A stretch of 41,872 bases of DNA from an uncultured Verrucomicrobiales bacterium (GCA_937891465.1 CALAHF010000086.1:1-41872); one strand, 5' to 3'. Shown: positions 23,349-33,028, numbered from the stretch's first letter. A program made the numbers and translations. Notes: generated from the letters alone by a model not told the origin.

Positions 23349-23957
23349 ATGGAGACCAACGACGTCGTTGAGATGATGGAAGCCGCGTTCAAAGAGAATG
23401 ATCGAGCGCTTGTCGATTCCGAATATGTTTCATTTGAAACGCAATGGATTGGCACGCTCCTCTCCAGCTCGGGAACCATGTGTATTCAGCCTAAGCTGGA
23501 AGAAGATCTCGATGCCTACACGCTCGATTGCGAATTGCCGACAGGTGAATTCGAAATCCATGTGGCAACCGCATCCGACCGTTTCCGCCGCTTTCCGGCA
23601 TTCATACGCATCAATATTTCAATGACGCCCGTGACCGAATGGAAACGAGCGCGCACCAAAACGTCACGCAATTTCAATGTCGCGTATGCTCGCTGGTTCA
23701 CGATCATTGACCGCAACCTTCAGGAGAAAATTTATTCCGACAACGAGGTGAGACTTGCAACGAGTCAGACCAAGAAAAAGAACGTTTCCTGGGATGACGA
23801 TTGCGATGTGAAAGTCTACGACAACCGAATCGATGGCTTTGTTTCATTAGGTCAAAGCGACAACAACGGCGATGGCATGGCCGGCGGATACATCGGCTAC
23901 GCTGATGGCGAGCCCGTTTCAGTTGTGTTTGATCTGCACTTGAGCGGCCTGCGGTAA
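23349..23957 (+). CDS. DUF4241-like hypothetical protein (202 aa)
   Basis: Soluble protein without signal peptide. The sequence LLSSSGTMCIQP, then LPTGEFEIHVATA, RINISMTPVTEWKRA and the ending GDGMAGGYIGYADGEPVSVV resembles DUF4241, in which PSG, G-x-Y/F and a terminal G-x-Y-x-x-x-x-x-D-x-x-G recur. The match is by eye and weak. DUF4241 proteins are often found as immunity-like or orphan cytosolic proteins. It ends 16 bases before the convergent glycosyltransferase. Confidence 0.55.
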   Translation: METNDVVEMMEAAFKENDRALVDSEYVSFETQWIGTLLSSSGTMCIQPKLEEDLDAYTLDCELPTGEFEIHVATASDRFRRFPAFIRINISMTPVTEWKRARTKTSRNFNVAYARWFTIIDRNLQEKIYSDNEVRLATSQTKKKNVSWDDDCDVKVYDNRIDGFVSLGQSDNNGDGMAGGYIGYADGEPVSVVFDLHLSGLR

Positions 23958-23973
23958 GGCTTCTCGCTGGAGG

Positions 23974-25170
23974 TCAAATCACGCTGTCATAAACGGCTTC
24001 CAGCGCTGCGATTTGCGCCCCACGCTCGAATCGTTCACGCACGTGTTGAGTAGCTGTTTTTCCAAGTTCGGTCCACAGCATCGCGTTTCCCGCGATTTCT
24101 TGCATTCGCTGCAAAACAGCATTCTCGTCATCTTCAGCGACTAAAAATCCGCTGGCACCGTCATCGACCGCTTCTGGAATTCCGCCGTGATCGGTCGCTA
24201 CCACCGGCAACCCCGTCGCCATGGCTTCAAGCATCGCATTGGGAACGCCCTCGCGATTTCCGTCGGCTCCTGTTCGGCTGGGGTGTAGAAAAAGATGGGC
24301 GTTTTCGTAAGTCGAACGCAATTCGTCTTGATCCAAAAATCCGCGAAACGAAACCGCTTCAGTAATGCCTAATTCATCCGCGAGCGCTTCGAGGTTTTCT
24401 CGAAAAGGGCCATCTCCGACCAGTTCAAACGTTGCCTGCGGGAAATCTTTCCGAAATCTCGCAAACGCCCGCAACGACACATCGTAGGCCTTTTTTTCGA
24501 TTAAACGCCCCGCCTGCACAATTCGCCACGCGCCATCTTCAGGAAAAATTCGCGCTTCGCAAAACGGCCAGTCCTCCATCGGAATCCCCGTTCGCGAAAG
24601 ATGCAGATTTTCTGCCGGACATCCCAACGATTCCAATTCCTGGAGCAACGAATCCGAGCGCGCCAAAATCGCATCTGCATTGGCAAAAACTTCCAGCATC
24701 GCCTCTCGATAACGCGGTTTTTCCAAATCCACTCCGGCATCCGCTCCGTGAAAACTCACGATCACTGGACACGGCTTCGTTGGCGATTTCAGTAGCGGCA
24801 GCAAAAACGGACCGCTGTTTCCAAAATAAGCGTGCAGCACCGCCACATTGCGATCCCGCAGCCCCGATTCCAATTCCGCCAGCTCAGAACGAAACATCAC
24901 CGGCGGGCTTTTCGAAAGCCGCCGCGATGCGAACCGCCGCCACTCGCGCAGCAGTCCCGGGGGGCGAGACAGCTCCACCACGTTGCCATCAGGAAATGGG
25001 AAACGATCCGCGTGTTGTCGCTTTTGCGTGAACACCACCGGCTCAACATTCGCCAAGCCCGTGATTTGACGATAGACATGCAGCATTTCCGCCGCCAGAA
25101 AAGTGGAGCAGAAACAGCCGACAATCGGTTTGGGGGATGACACTTCAGTTTGCAAATACACCCAACGCAT
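23974..25170 (-). CDS. Glycosyltransferase family 4 (WcaL/colanic-acid type)
   Basis: This GT-B enzyme transfers a sugar from a nucleotide donor during surface polysaccharide synthesis. Family marks are VLHAYFGNSGPFLLPLL, VSFHGADAGVD, the C-domain entry WRIVQAGRLIEKKAYDVSLR, ELVGDGPFRENLE, and the E-x7-E donor motif EGVPNAMLEAMATGLPVVAT. The frame is open to an ATG at 25239 that shares CCATGG with the divergent kdsD start. I prefer the ATG at 25170 (MRWVYLQTEV), which leaves 67 bases for promoters; a GTG at 25146 is also possible. Polysaccharide export fits with the algI/algJ genes 10 kb away, but linkage is not shown. Confidence 0.87.
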   Translation of the reverse strand: MRWVYLQTEVSSPKPIVGCFCSTFLAAEMLHVYRQITGLANVEPVVFTQKRQHADRFPFPDGNVVELSRPPGLLREWRRFASRRLSKSPPVMFRSELAELESGLRDRNVAVLHAYFGNSGPFLLPLLKSPTKPCPVIVSFHGADAGVDLEKPRYREAMLEVFANADAILARSDSLLQELESLGCPAENLHLSRTGIPMEDWPFCEARIFPEDGAWRIVQAGRLIEKKAYDVSLRAFARFRKDFPQATFELVGDGPFRENLEALADELGITEAVSFRGFLDQDELRSTYENAHLFLHPSRTGADGNREGVPNAMLEAMATGLPVVATDHGGIPEAVDDGASGFLVAEDDENAVLQRMQEIAGNAMLWTELGKTATQHVRERFERGAQIAALEAVYDSVI

Positions 25171-25237
25171 ACCACGTCTCACCACCGTGGAAAATGGAGT
25201 TTTCGAATTTCCCTGCGGTGCTATCGTTTCAACGTCC

Positions 25238-26212
25238 ATGGATTACCTCGAAAAAGCCCGGCGTGTCATCACGCTCGAAATCGAAGAACTCACCCGATTG
25301 CTCGATCGCGTCGGTCAGCCGTTCTGTGATTGCGTCGACGCAATGCGCATCGCAATCGATTCCGGCCACAAAATCATCATCGTCGGGGTCGGGAAATCCG
25401 GAAATATCGGCAACAAGCTTGCCGCGACGCTCAATTCCACCGGCGCTACCGCCGCCATTTTAAACTGTCAGGATGCCCTTCACGGCGATCTTGGCCTGAT
25501 CGATGAAGGTGATGTCGTCCTCGCCATGAGCTATTCCGGTGAGACTGCCGAGCTCCTCGCGGTGCTTCCGCATTTGAAGCGTCTTGGCGCCACGATCGTC
25601 GGAATGACGGGAAAATCGGCATCCACATTGGCAAAAACATCTGATCACGTCCTCGACGTCAATGTTCAGCGCGAAGCCTGCCCGCTTAATCTTGCCCCGA
25701 CTTCCAGTACGACGAACATGCTCGTGATGGGCGATGCGCTCGCGATGGTATTGCTGGAAGCACGTGGCTTTAAAAAAGAAGACTTCGCCGACCTCCATCC
25801 AGGTGGTTCTCTCGGAAAAGCGCTGCTTACCCGGGCTCGCGACATCATGCGAACAGGCGAAGGATTTGTTCGTCTCGCCGGTGATGCAACGATTTTTCAA
25901 GCACTCGAGAAAATGTCAGCGGCCCGAGCCGGAGCAGTTGTCGTGATCGATTCTGAAGGCCGAATGGAAGGAATTTTTACTCAAGGCGATTTTGCCCGTG
26001 CGTTTTCCAACGAAAAAGGCGGAATCGGCGAACGCCCCGTCTCCGATTTCATGACGAAAAATCCGATTTCAGTTACCGAAAACAAACTCGCCGGAGAAGT
26101 TCTTCACATGCTCGAAGAAGCCCGAATCGACGATCTTGTAGTCATCGATGACGCAGGCAAGCCTGTAGGAGTGATTGATACCCAGGATCTCACGCGAATG
26201 CAGATTATTTAA
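25238..26212 (+). CDS. kdsD: Arabinose-5-phosphate isomerase (SIS + two CBS domains)
   Basis: KdsD converts ribulose 5-phosphate to arabinose 5-phosphate, the entry to KDO and lipopolysaccharide synthesis. The 324-residue protein has a SIS domain (about 35-170) with IIVGVGKSGNIGNKLAATL, HGDLGLIDEGD and AMSYSGETAELL, then ACPLNLAPTSSTT, and DLHPGGSLGKALL before two CBS repeats (about 200-320; FMTKNPISV). Its length and order match typical KdsD/KpsF. ATG 25238 (MDYLEKARRV) is the family start; the open frame runs further upstream into the glycosyltransferase. Presence of KdsD indicates an outer membrane with KDO-containing LPS. Confidence 0.94.
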   Translation: MDYLEKARRVITLEIEELTRLLDRVGQPFCDCVDAMRIAIDSGHKIIIVGVGKSGNIGNKLAATLNSTGATAAILNCQDALHGDLGLIDEGDVVLAMSYSGETAELLAVLPHLKRLGATIVGMTGKSASTLAKTSDHVLDVNVQREACPLNLAPTSSTTNMLVMGDALAMVLLEARGFKKEDFADLHPGGSLGKALLTRARDIMRTGEGFVRLAGDATIFQALEKMSAARAGAVVVIDSEGRMEGIFTQGDFARAFSNEKGGIGERPVSDFMTKNPISVTENKLAGEVLHMLEEARIDDLVVIDDAGKPVGVIDTQDLTRMQII

Positions 26213-26224
26213 AAAACGATTTTT

Positions 26225-26269
26225 ACGAACCAACAGGGTTGATTCATCGAACGTACCCTATTGGTTCGT
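26225..26269. repeat. 45-bp palindrome family, copy 7
   Basis: Left arm ACGAACCAACAGGGT, right arm ACCCTATTGGTTCGT (one mismatch), loop GATTCATCGAACGT. It begins 12 bases after the kdsD stop. Confidence 0.9.
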
Positions 26270-26278
26270 GAAGCCATT

Positions 26279-26323
26279 TCGATCAGACAGGGTAAGTTCG
26301 ACGAACAGACCCTATTGGTTCGA
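26279..26323. repeat. 45-bp palindrome family, copy 8
   Basis: Tandem with copy 7, 9 bases apart, same orientation pattern. The right arm ACCCTATTGGTTCGA is good, the left arm TCGATCAGACAGGGT is diverged. It ends 15 bases before the coaB ATG. Confidence 0.8.
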
Positions 26324-26338
26324 AAAATTTAATTTCAC

Positions 26339-26971
26339 ATGCGAATTCTCATCACAGCCGGCCCGACGCGCGAGGCAATCGATCCTGTTCGATACATTTC
26401 GAATCAGTCATCGGGAAAAATGGGCTATGCCCTCGCTGAGGCGGCTGAAAAAGCGGGCCATGAGGTGATTCTTGTGTCCGGTCCGGTCAATCTTGCGCCT
26501 CCTGCGGGAGTCGAAACAATTGCTGTAGAATCGAGTCACGAGATGTTTGAGGCCGTTCGCGATCGAATTGGTGATTCTGTTGATGCAGCAATTTTTTGTG
26601 CCGCGGTTGCTGATTACCGACCCAAAAATATCGCCGCCGAAAAGATCAAAAAGAACTCCGATTCGATGACTCTCGAAATGGAGAAAACCGAGGATATTTT
26701 GGGGAGTGCTCGTTCTGTTTTTGGATTCAAAGGAACGCTTGTTGGGTTTGCTGCTGAAACGCACGATCTCGAAAAACATGCGGTTGAAAAAATGCAGCGG
26801 AAAGGGTGCGACCTGCTGGTGGCAAATGACGTCAGCCGCAAAGACATCGGGTTTGATCGGGACGAAAATGAAGTGCGTTTGTTCTTCGCTGATGGCCGTG
26901 ATGAACGTATTCCGATGCAGTCCAAAGCTGACCTCGGCGTCGCGTTGATTCAAAAAATCACCGAGTTGTGA
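26339..26971 (+). CDS. coaB: Phosphopantothenoylcysteine synthetase (stand-alone CoaB)
   Basis: CoaB joins cysteine to 4'-phosphopantothenate in coenzyme A synthesis. The 210-residue protein starts right at the nucleotide-binding fold MRILITAGPTREAIDPVRYI, followed by SNQSSGKMGYALAEAA, CAAVADYRPKNIAAEKIKK with the acyl-phosphate Lys, GFAAETHDLEKHAVEKM and VANDVSRKDIGF. It lacks the CoaC flavoprotein half that is fused in most bacteria, so CoaC must be encoded elsewhere. Upstream come two palindromic repeats. The stop is 3 bases from the convergent lhgO stop. Confidence 0.93.
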   Translation: MRILITAGPTREAIDPVRYISNQSSGKMGYALAEAAEKAGHEVILVSGPVNLAPPAGVETIAVESSHEMFEAVRDRIGDSVDAAIFCAAVADYRPKNIAAEKIKKNSDSMTLEMEKTEDILGSARSVFGFKGTLVGFAAETHDLEKHAVEKMQRKGCDLLVANDVSRKDIGFDRDENEVRLFFADGRDERIPMQSKADLGVALIQKITEL

Positions 26972-26974
26972 CGA

Positions 26975-28168
26975 TCACAATTTGATCTTCTCAGCGATCG
27001 TTTTTCCAATATTCAAAGCCGCCGTCGCCGCAGGACTGGGAGCGTTGCAGACGTTGATGATGCGCTGGTGCTCGACGATCAAAAAGTCATCGACCATTTG
27101 CCCGTCCGGTGAAATTGCCTGAGCGCGAACACCGGCTGGGACGGCCACAAGATCGTCTTCGTGAATCTCCGGCAACAGCCGCGCGAGCGCCTTCACAAAG
27201 GCAGGTTTGCTGATCGAACGCCACATTTCGCCCGCACCGGTTTTCCAATATTTTGCGGCGATTTTGATAAAGCCCGGATAGGTCAGTGATTCAAACAGCT
27301 CGCCGACGTTAATCTTGTATTTTTCGTAGCCTTCCCGCGCGAAAGCCAACACCGCGTTTGGCCCGCATTCGATGCCGCCCTCGATCATTCGCGTGAAATG
27401 GACGCCTAGAAAAGGAAATGCCGGATCGGGAACGGGATAAATCAGGTGATTCACGAGCGATTGTGCCTCGGATTTCAATTCGAAATATTCGCCCCGAAAC
27501 GGCACGATTTTAACATTCGGATCTCGCCCCGAAAGCCGTGCGAGTCTATCCGAATACAACCCGCCGCAATTCACCACATGGCGTCCCACGAATGTGTTGC
27601 GTGCTGTATCGACCGCGACCTCTGTTGGAAAAAGGGTGATGTCTTCGACTTTCTCATCGAGCAGGATCTTCCCGCCCATCGCCGCGATTTGTTCGCCCAA
27701 ACGTTCGCACACCTGGCGGTAATTCACGATTCCGGCCTCAGGAACATGAATTGCTGCAATCCCCGCTGCGTGGGGCTCGATCTCCCGAAGTCGTTCTTGA
27801 TCAATAAGGGTGCAGTCCACCCCATTGGCCTGCCCACGTTCAAAAATCTGATTCATCGCTGGAATTTCAGAATCGTTTAGGGCAACGATTACCTTTCCAC
27901 AAATTTCGAAATCAATTCCTTCGGCCGCGCAAAACTCCTCCATCGCCCGTTTTCCTTTGCGGCAATTATCGGCCTTCAACGATCCCGGTTTGTAATAAAT
28001 CCCTGAATGCAGAACGCCTGAGTTATGGCCGGTTTGATGTTGGGCCAGCACTGATTCTTTTTCGAGGACCGTGACTGAGCAATCAGGGTTTTGCAGCAGA
28101 ACGTTGTAGGCTGTTGAAAGCCCCACGATACCGCCACCAATGATAAGAATGTCGGAATGGCCGCTCAT
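26975..28168 (-). CDS. lhgO: L-2-hydroxyglutarate oxidase/dehydrogenase (LhgO)
   Basis: This FAD enzyme oxidises L-2-hydroxyglutarate to 2-oxoglutarate and feeds electrons to oxygen or quinone. The N-terminus carries the dinucleotide motif [15 protein letters not shown] and the family block [66 protein letters not shown] and the closing [32 protein letters not shown] also match. Length 397 is usual. The ATG overlaps the tilS stop by 4 bases, so it is translated with tilS. Confidence 0.93.
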   Translation of the reverse strand: MSGHSDILIIGGGIVGLSTAYNVLLQNPDCSVTVLEKESVLAQHQTGHNSGVLHSGIYYKPGSLKADNCRKGKRAMEEFCAAEGIDFEICGKVIVALNDSEIPAMNQIFERGQANGVDCTLIDQERLREIEPHAAGIAAIHVPEAGIVNYRQVCERLGEQIAAMGGKILLDEKVEDITLFPTEVAVDTARNTFVGRHVVNCGGLYSDRLARLSGRDPNVKIVPFRGEYFELKSEAQSLVNHLIYPVPDPAFPFLGVHFTRMIEGGIECGPNAVLAFAREGYEKYKINVGELFESLTYPGFIKIAAKYWKTGAGEMWRSISKPAFVKALARLLPEIHEDDLVAVPAGVRAQAISPDGQMVDDFLIVEHQRIINVCNAPSPAATAALNIGKTIAEKIKL

Positions 28169-29157
28169 TTTTCGAGAAAAATTCGACCCGCTCGACGGCG
28201 GGCATGCACATCAGCCGGGAGATTGATTTTCGCTGGGTCACCCGATTCGGACAACAAATCGAGGACTCGCTGAATTTCAGAAAATCCGCAGTCGGGAACT
28301 CCGCTTTCTGACAACCAACGGGCAACGATTCGAAACTGATCGGCCTCGGCCATTTCGGCGAGTTTTTTCGAATCGAGAGCACCGTTGTCATCAATCAGAT
28401 CGGCAAACACCGAGTCGATTTGCGATTCGCGGACGGCTTCTTCCATTTTTAAAACTCGCGACAGGCGTTCGACCGCGCCGCGAATATCGCGCCCGAAGAT
28501 GTCTGCGAGATCGGGGATCAGCTGCTGACGAACCCGATTTCGCACCGCAAATTCAGGATCAAAATTCGACCGATCCTCCCGAAACGGAATCGAATTTTCT
28601 GAGCAATAAAGATCAATCGCTTCACCCCAGACTTCCAGCAGGGGACGATTAAAAATCAGGTCGCGGGCACCGTGTCGAAATTCACTGGATCGCCGCATTC
28701 CGCCTAAACCGCGAAGCCCGCTTCCGCGAAAGAAATTCATCAGGACGGTTTCCACCTGATCATCGGCGTGGTGAGCCAGAAAAATGCCGGTGCAATCGTG
28801 TTTCAACGCCATTTCAGCGAAGAAATCATGCCGCACCTGCCGCGCCGCGAGTTCGAGCGATTGTTTCGTTTCCGCCGCGTATTTGGCAACATCTGCCGTT
28901 TTTGATTCGCATTTAAACTCAAGTTCAGCAGCAACTTTTGCCACCAAATCGGCATCTGCTTCTGACTCGCTGCCGCGCAAACCATGATTCACATGACATA
29001 CGACCAAATTCTCGAAACCAGCTAATTTCAGCAAATGCAGCAGCACCATCGAATCCCGGCCGCCGCTCACGCCGATCAGGGCAGGCGTTTCCGGAGAAAA
29101 CTCAGCAGAAAGCTGGTAGAGAAATGTCGAATCGAGACTGACACGAGGTTTGGGCAT
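28165..29157 (-). CDS. tilS: tRNA(Ile)-lysidine synthetase
   Basis: TilS attaches lysine to C34 of the CAU-anticodon tRNA-Ile so it reads AUA. The ATP-pyrophosphatase loop is SGGRDS (residues 31-36), followed by [52 protein letters not shown] and NRPLLEV. At 330 residues the protein has the catalytic and middle domains but lacks the full C-terminal domain of E. coli TilS (about 430 residues), as in other short TilS. It overlaps lhgO by 4 bases. A degenerate palindrome copy lies just upstream. Confidence 0.94.
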   Translation of the reverse strand: MPKPRVSLDSTFLYQLSAEFSPETPALIGVSGGRDSMVLLHLLKLAGFENLVVCHVNHGLRGSESEADADLVAKVAAELEFKCESKTADVAKYAAETKQSLELAARQVRHDFFAEMALKHDCTGIFLAHHADDQVETVLMNFFRGSGLRGLGGMRRSSEFRHGARDLIFNRPLLEVWGEAIDLYCSENSIPFREDRSNFDPEFAVRNRVRQQLIPDLADIFGRDIRGAVERLSRVLKMEEAVRESQIDSVFADLIDDNGALDSKKLAEMAEADQFRIVARWLSESGVPDCGFSEIQRVLDLLSESGDPAKINLPADVHARRRAGRIFLEK

Positions 29158-29163
29158 TCATTT

Positions 29164-29208
29164 ACAAATCAACAGGGTCTGTTCATCGAATCAACCCTCC
29201 TGAGTAAC
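29164..29208. repeat. 45-bp palindrome family, copy 9 (degenerate right arm)
   Basis: The left arm ACAAATCAACAGGGT and the TTCATCGAATCAACCCT core match; the right end CCTGAGTAACA is decayed. It starts 7 bases upstream of the tilS ATG. Confidence 0.7.
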
Positions 29209-29341
29209 AAAAAGAGTGATTTTATCGTAATTCGTTGCTTTCATTGTAGTGATTGGTTCTTCCTCAACTTTGTTGCGGGGCTTCTTTTTGTTGCGAAGGC
29301 AATAATGCGTCCGCGCATGGTTCGCTGTTGATTCGTGGAAT

Positions 29342-29944
29342 TCACTTTTCGACGTCGTCGTCCTCTTTCGGTTCCGGCTCCTTTTTCGGAAGTACCCGTG
29401 TCAAAACTATCGGATCTTCCAAATCAAAATATTTCCCAAACTTCTCAGTCTTGGTAGCCAGTTCAGCACCGTCCATGAAGAGAATTGAGTCGCCAAATTT
29501 ATTGCGCTCGATTTCACCGACCATTTTGTTGTCAGAAAGAAATGGCTCGTAATCGCGTATCGAATTGGTCTGCCAGATCAAAATCTCGCCTGATTCAACG
29601 AGTTTGAATGCACAAAACTGGTAGGTTCTGTTTTCGGGATCATCCTCCTCCACTTGGATCGATATGAATCCCATCTCTTTGTCCTTTTCTGATCTCAGGG
29701 CATTAAATTTTCCATGAGCCGTCTCGAACTCGTTGTCCTCCCAATAGGTGGAGGCGAACCGCCCAAAGCCATCTTCATCGAATGCGACATGAACAATCCC
29801 CTCGTCAAGTTTCCACGAACCTACAAATTCCTCACGCAGCGAAATTTCCGTTTCATTTGTGACCGGAGTCTGCGTGCGAACGGGACTGCACGAGGATAGA
29901 ATTGCAGCGGAGATCGGGAGAAGTGCGCAGAGTAAATTCTTCAT
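29342..29944 (-). CDS. Hypothetical lipoprotein (200 aa)
   Basis: MKNLLCALLPISAAILSSCS is a lipoprotein signal with lipobox LSSC (Cys19). The mature domain is acidic and beta-rich (FVGSWKLDEGIVHVAFDEDG, TYQFCAFKLVESGEILIWQT), with a GSW opening typical of small lipocalin-like or copper-resistance-like lipoproteins; no specific family is assigned. It ends in a Glu/Asp/Lys tail. It is separated from serS upstream by a terminator, so it has its own promoter. ATG 29944 is preferred over a GTG at 29947. Confidence 0.75.
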   Translation of the reverse strand: MKNLLCALLPISAAILSSCSPVRTQTPVTNETEISLREEFVGSWKLDEGIVHVAFDEDGFGRFASTYWEDNEFETAHGKFNALRSEKDKEMGFISIQVEEDDPENRTYQFCAFKLVESGEILIWQTNSIRDYEPFLSDNKMVGEIERNKFGDSILFMDGAELATKTEKFGKYFDLEDPIVLTRVLPKKEPEPKEDDDVEK

Positions 29945-29986
29945 CACACAATGTAACCTGTGAAAACGCCCTTTCCCTATATCGTT

Positions 29987-30010
29987 TAAAACGATCCGAA
30001 GATCGTTTTA
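29987..30010 (-). terminator. Terminator of serS with UUCG tetraloop
   Basis: On the minus strand TAAAACGATC-TTCG-GATCGTTTTA is a perfect 10-bp stem closed by a C(UUCG)G tetraloop, with TTTT in its 3' arm, 14 bases after the serS stop. Confidence 0.8.
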
Positions 30011-30023
30011 AGTGATGAATCCA

Positions 30024-31304
30024 TCACGCCGAAATCCGGTCCGTGCCCATGTAAGGCTGGAGGATTTCAGGAATTGAAATCGATCCATCAGCTTGCTGAT
30101 ACGTTTCGATAAAGGCCACGTAAAGTCGTGGCAACGCCGTTCCTGAACCATTCAGTGTATGCGCTGGCGCGTTCTTGCCGGTCTCAGCGTCTTTGTAACG
30201 GAGGTTCATTCGACGTGCCTGCCAGTCATTGAAATTCGAGCAACTTGAGACTTCGAGGTAGCCGCCGTGACCCGGCGCCCACACTTCAATGTCGTATGTT
30301 TTCACTGAGCTGTTCCCTAAATCACCCGTGCAGAGTTCGATCGTCCGGTAATGAAGGCCGAGGAGTTGCAGCACCTTTTCAGCTTCGGCGGTGAGCTTTT
30401 CGAGTTGTGCCATCGAGTCGTCGGGATGCACGATGTTCACGAGTTCGACTTTATCAAACTGGTGCATCCGAATCATCCCGCGGCTCTCGCGACCAGCCGA
30501 ACCTGCTTCGCGACGGAAACAGGGAGTGTAAGCCGTTGTTTTGATCGGAAATTCTTTGGGATCGACGATTTGCTCACGAAACAAATTCGTGACCGGCACC
30601 TCAGCCGTAGGAACGAGGAAATGCTGATTGTCCTCGATGCCGTACATGTCGTCTTCGAATTTCGGAAGCTGGCCGGTTCCATACATGCAATCGCGATTCA
30701 CGATCACGGGCGGCGCGACTTCATTGTAGCCGTGCTCATTGGTGTGCAAATTTAGCAGAAATTGGATCAGTGACCGCTGCAGCTTTGCGCCGGCCCCGGT
30801 GAATGCAATGAAGCCAGATGAACTGATTTTCGTCGCCAAATCGAAGCTGAAAAGTCCCAGTTCTTCGCCCAGGGCGACGTGATCTTTCGGTTCAAAACCA
30901 TCGAACGTTGGCTGCTCGCCCCACTCACGAATCGTCGGATTGTCGTCTTCGCTGTCGCCAACGGGGCAGTCAGCGTGTGGCAAATTGGGGAGCGCCAGCA
31001 GCAATTCCCGCTGTCGAGCGTCCGCTGCATCTGCATCTTCGCCGATCGCTTTGATTTTGTCGCCGATTTCACGAACCTGCGTTTCGATCTCGCTGGTGTT
31101 TTCGCCCTTTTGTTTGAGCGCACCGATTTGTTTCGAAGTCGATTTCCGCTCTGCCTGAAGCTCCTGCTTTGAGGTCTCAGCAGCACGACGCGTCACATCG
31201 CACTCGAGGATTTCATCAATCGTCGCCGACACATCAGAACCGCGGGCGTTGAGGCGTTCTTTTACGAGGTCGGGATTTTCACGGAGTAAGCGAATGTCGA
31301 GCAT
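30024..31304 (-). CDS. serS: Seryl-tRNA synthetase
   Basis: SerRS charges tRNA-Ser and tRNA-Sec. Residues 1-110 form the tRNA-binding coiled coil (MLDIRLLRENPDLVKERLNA ... ERKSTSKQIGALKQKGE). The class II core follows: motif 1 near GARLQ-type GAKLQRSLIQFLLNLHTN, motif 2 TPCFRREAGSAGRESRGMIR with MHQFDKVE, and motif 3 NGSGTALPRLYVAFIETYQQ; GYLEVSSCSNFNDWQARRMN is the serine pocket. Length 426 is normal. Motif 3 has ALPR where many bacteria have AVGR. It ends at a strong hairpin terminator. Confidence 0.97.
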   Translation of the reverse strand: MLDIRLLRENPDLVKERLNARGSDVSATIDEILECDVTRRAAETSKQELQAERKSTSKQIGALKQKGENTSEIETQVREIGDKIKAIGEDADAADARQRELLLALPNLPHADCPVGDSEDDNPTIREWGEQPTFDGFEPKDHVALGEELGLFSFDLATKISSSGFIAFTGAGAKLQRSLIQFLLNLHTNEHGYNEVAPPVIVNRDCMYGTGQLPKFEDDMYGIEDNQHFLVPTAEVPVTNLFREQIVDPKEFPIKTTAYTPCFRREAGSAGRESRGMIRMHQFDKVELVNIVHPDDSMAQLEKLTAEAEKVLQLLGLHYRTIELCTGDLGNSSVKTYDIEVWAPGHGGYLEVSSCSNFNDWQARRMNLRYKDAETGKNAPAHTLNGSGTALPRLYVAFIETYQQADGSISIPEILQPYMGTDRISA

Positions 31305-31369
31305 AGCGTGGCAATTTTCGCGGGAAAACGCCGGAAATCAAAAGGTGATTCAGGGAAATAGATAAGCAA

Positions 31370-31395
31370 AAGGGCGATTCCGGAGAATCGCCCTT
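31370..31395 (-). terminator. Terminator of gnd
   Basis: AAGGGCGATTC / GAATCGCCCTT, a perfect 11-bp stem with a 4-base loop, followed on the minus strand by CCCTTTTGC. It lies 35 bases after the gnd stop and before serS. Confidence 0.85.
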
Positions 31396-31430
31396 CTTAA
31401 ATACGTGTTCCAAAAAATTGAACCGATCTA

Positions 31431-32888
31431 TCAATCGAGCAAATCAGGCCAATCGGTGTGGAATGACTCGTCGGCTGGCTTATCAACACGCTGGTAGGTG
31501 TGAGCACCGAAGAAGTCGCGCTGGGCTTGCAGCAAGTTAGCTGGCAAACGCTCGGAACGATATCCGTCGAAGTAGCTGAGGGATGCGCTGAACGCAGGAA
31601 CGGAAATCGAGTTGCTCACTGCGAGGCAGATGATTTCGCGCCATGCGTCTTGACCGCGGGTGAGGATGTCCTTGAAAAACGGATCGAGCATCAGGTTCGT
31701 GAGGTCCGGATTGCGCTCGTAAGCTTCGGTGATGCGGTTGAGAAATTTGGCGCGAATGATACAACCTCCGCGCCAGATTTTTGCGATCTCGCCGAGCTTG
31801 AGATCCCAGTCGTGCTTGTTGCCGACGTTTTTGATGAGATCCATGCCCTGCGCGTAACTCACAACCTTCGAGGCGTAAAGCGCGTCGTGAACTTTAGCGA
31901 TGAGGTCTTTCTTATCGAGGGTGATGTTCGCCGCCGGACGTGGGAAATGGGGAGCAGCTTCAAGACGCTGATCTTTCAGGGATGACAAAATGCGGGCTTC
32001 AACAGCGGCATTGATCGTGGAAGCAACGATGCCGTTGTCGACTGCGTTCATGATGGTCCAGCGACCGGTTCCTTTCTGACCTGCGCGGTCGAGAATGATG
32101 TCGATAACAGGCTTGCCAGTCTCGGGATCGGTTTGTTTGAAAATCTCGCTGGTGATCTCGATGAGGTAACTTTCCAGCTCACCGCCGTTCCATTCGGTGA
32201 AGACCTCGGCCATTTCATCGGTGGTAAATCCAGCCGCTTTGAAGATCTCGTAAGCTTCGCAGATGAGCTGCATGTCGCCGTATTCGATGCCGTTGTGAAC
32301 CATTTTCACGTAGTGACCAGCACCGCCGGGACCAATGTGAGTCACGCAAGGCTCGTCATTGTTCGGACCTGCATTGGCGCAGATTGCTTCAAAAATAGGC
32401 TTGATGATTTCCCAGCTCTTAGCGGGGCCACCGGGCATAATTGCCGGACCTTTGAGCGCGCCTTCTTCACCACCGGAAACGCCGGAACCGATGAAGAGGA
32501 GCCCTTTTTCTTCGAGTGCTTTGGAACGGCGCTCGGTGTGAATAAAGTAGGTGTTACCGCCATCGATGATGAGGTCGCCTTTGTCCAAAAGCGGCACAAG
32601 CGAGTCGATCACAGTATCCACCGCATCGCGATCACCAGGATCAGTCGCTGCCGTTGATTTAACCATGATCATCACCTTGCGCGGACGCTCGAGGCTCTCG
32701 ATGAACTCTTCCAGCGTCTCAGCGCCAACCAAATTCCGGCCCGGATTTTCGTTGATGAAATCCGTCATCGTCGCGGTTGTCCGGTTATAAACCGAAACCT
32801 GAAACCCGCGGCTCTCAACGTTAAGAACCAAATTCTGGCCCATCACAGCCAAACCAATCAAACCGAAATCGCTTTTTTTATCACTCAT
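31431..32888 (-). CDS. gnd: 6-phosphogluconate dehydrogenase, decarboxylating
   Basis: Gnd oxidises 6-phosphogluconate to ribulose 5-phosphate with NADP in the pentose phosphate pathway, the substrate source of KdsD. I start at MSDKKSDFGLIGLAVMGQNL (ATG 32888), because the Rossmann loop GLAVMGQN should be near residue 12; the frame stays open to 32954. Signatures: VSGGEEGALKGPAIMPGG, VKMVHNGIEYGDMQLICEAY, ILDRAGQKGTGRWT and the end QAQRDFFGAHTYQRVDKP. The 485 residues match the long, dimeric form. It has its own terminator. Confidence 0.97.
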   Translation of the reverse strand: MSDKKSDFGLIGLAVMGQNLVLNVESRGFQVSVYNRTTATMTDFINENPGRNLVGAETLEEFIESLERPRKVMIMVKSTAATDPGDRDAVDTVIDSLVPLLDKGDLIIDGGNTYFIHTERRSKALEEKGLLFIGSGVSGGEEGALKGPAIMPGGPAKSWEIIKPIFEAICANAGPNNDEPCVTHIGPGGAGHYVKMVHNGIEYGDMQLICEAYEIFKAAGFTTDEMAEVFTEWNGGELESYLIEITSEIFKQTDPETGKPVIDIILDRAGQKGTGRWTIMNAVDNGIVASTINAAVEARILSSLKDQRLEAAPHFPRPAANITLDKKDLIAKVHDALYASKVVSYAQGMDLIKNVGNKHDWDLKLGEIAKIWRGGCIIRAKFLNRITEAYERNPDLTNLMLDPFFKDILTRGQDAWREIICLAVSNSISVPAFSASLSYFDGYRSERLPANLLQAQRDFFGAHTYQRVDKPADESFHTDWPDLLD

Positions 32889-33028
32889 ATTTTGTGAAAT
32901 GTTTGTCGCGACGGTAGGCGGGAAAGCCAGCACGTCAACCGACGTCGCCGTCACTCCTTTCTACAATTCATTCATGAAAAACCCGCGATCCTTTCATGTT
33001 TGACTGGTGGGAATGGCCGGATTTTTTG

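Noticed and set aside
24432-25031. A 199-residue plus-strand frame
   Set aside because: Antisense to the glycosyltransferase; Ala/Pro/Arg-rich composition typical of a shadow frame.
26261-26324. tRNA-like GGTTCGAA strings
   Set aside because: They are the right arms of the palindromes; no cloverleaf can be drawn around them.
32133-32657. A 174-residue plus-strand frame
   Set aside because: Antisense to gnd, which carries all family motifs.
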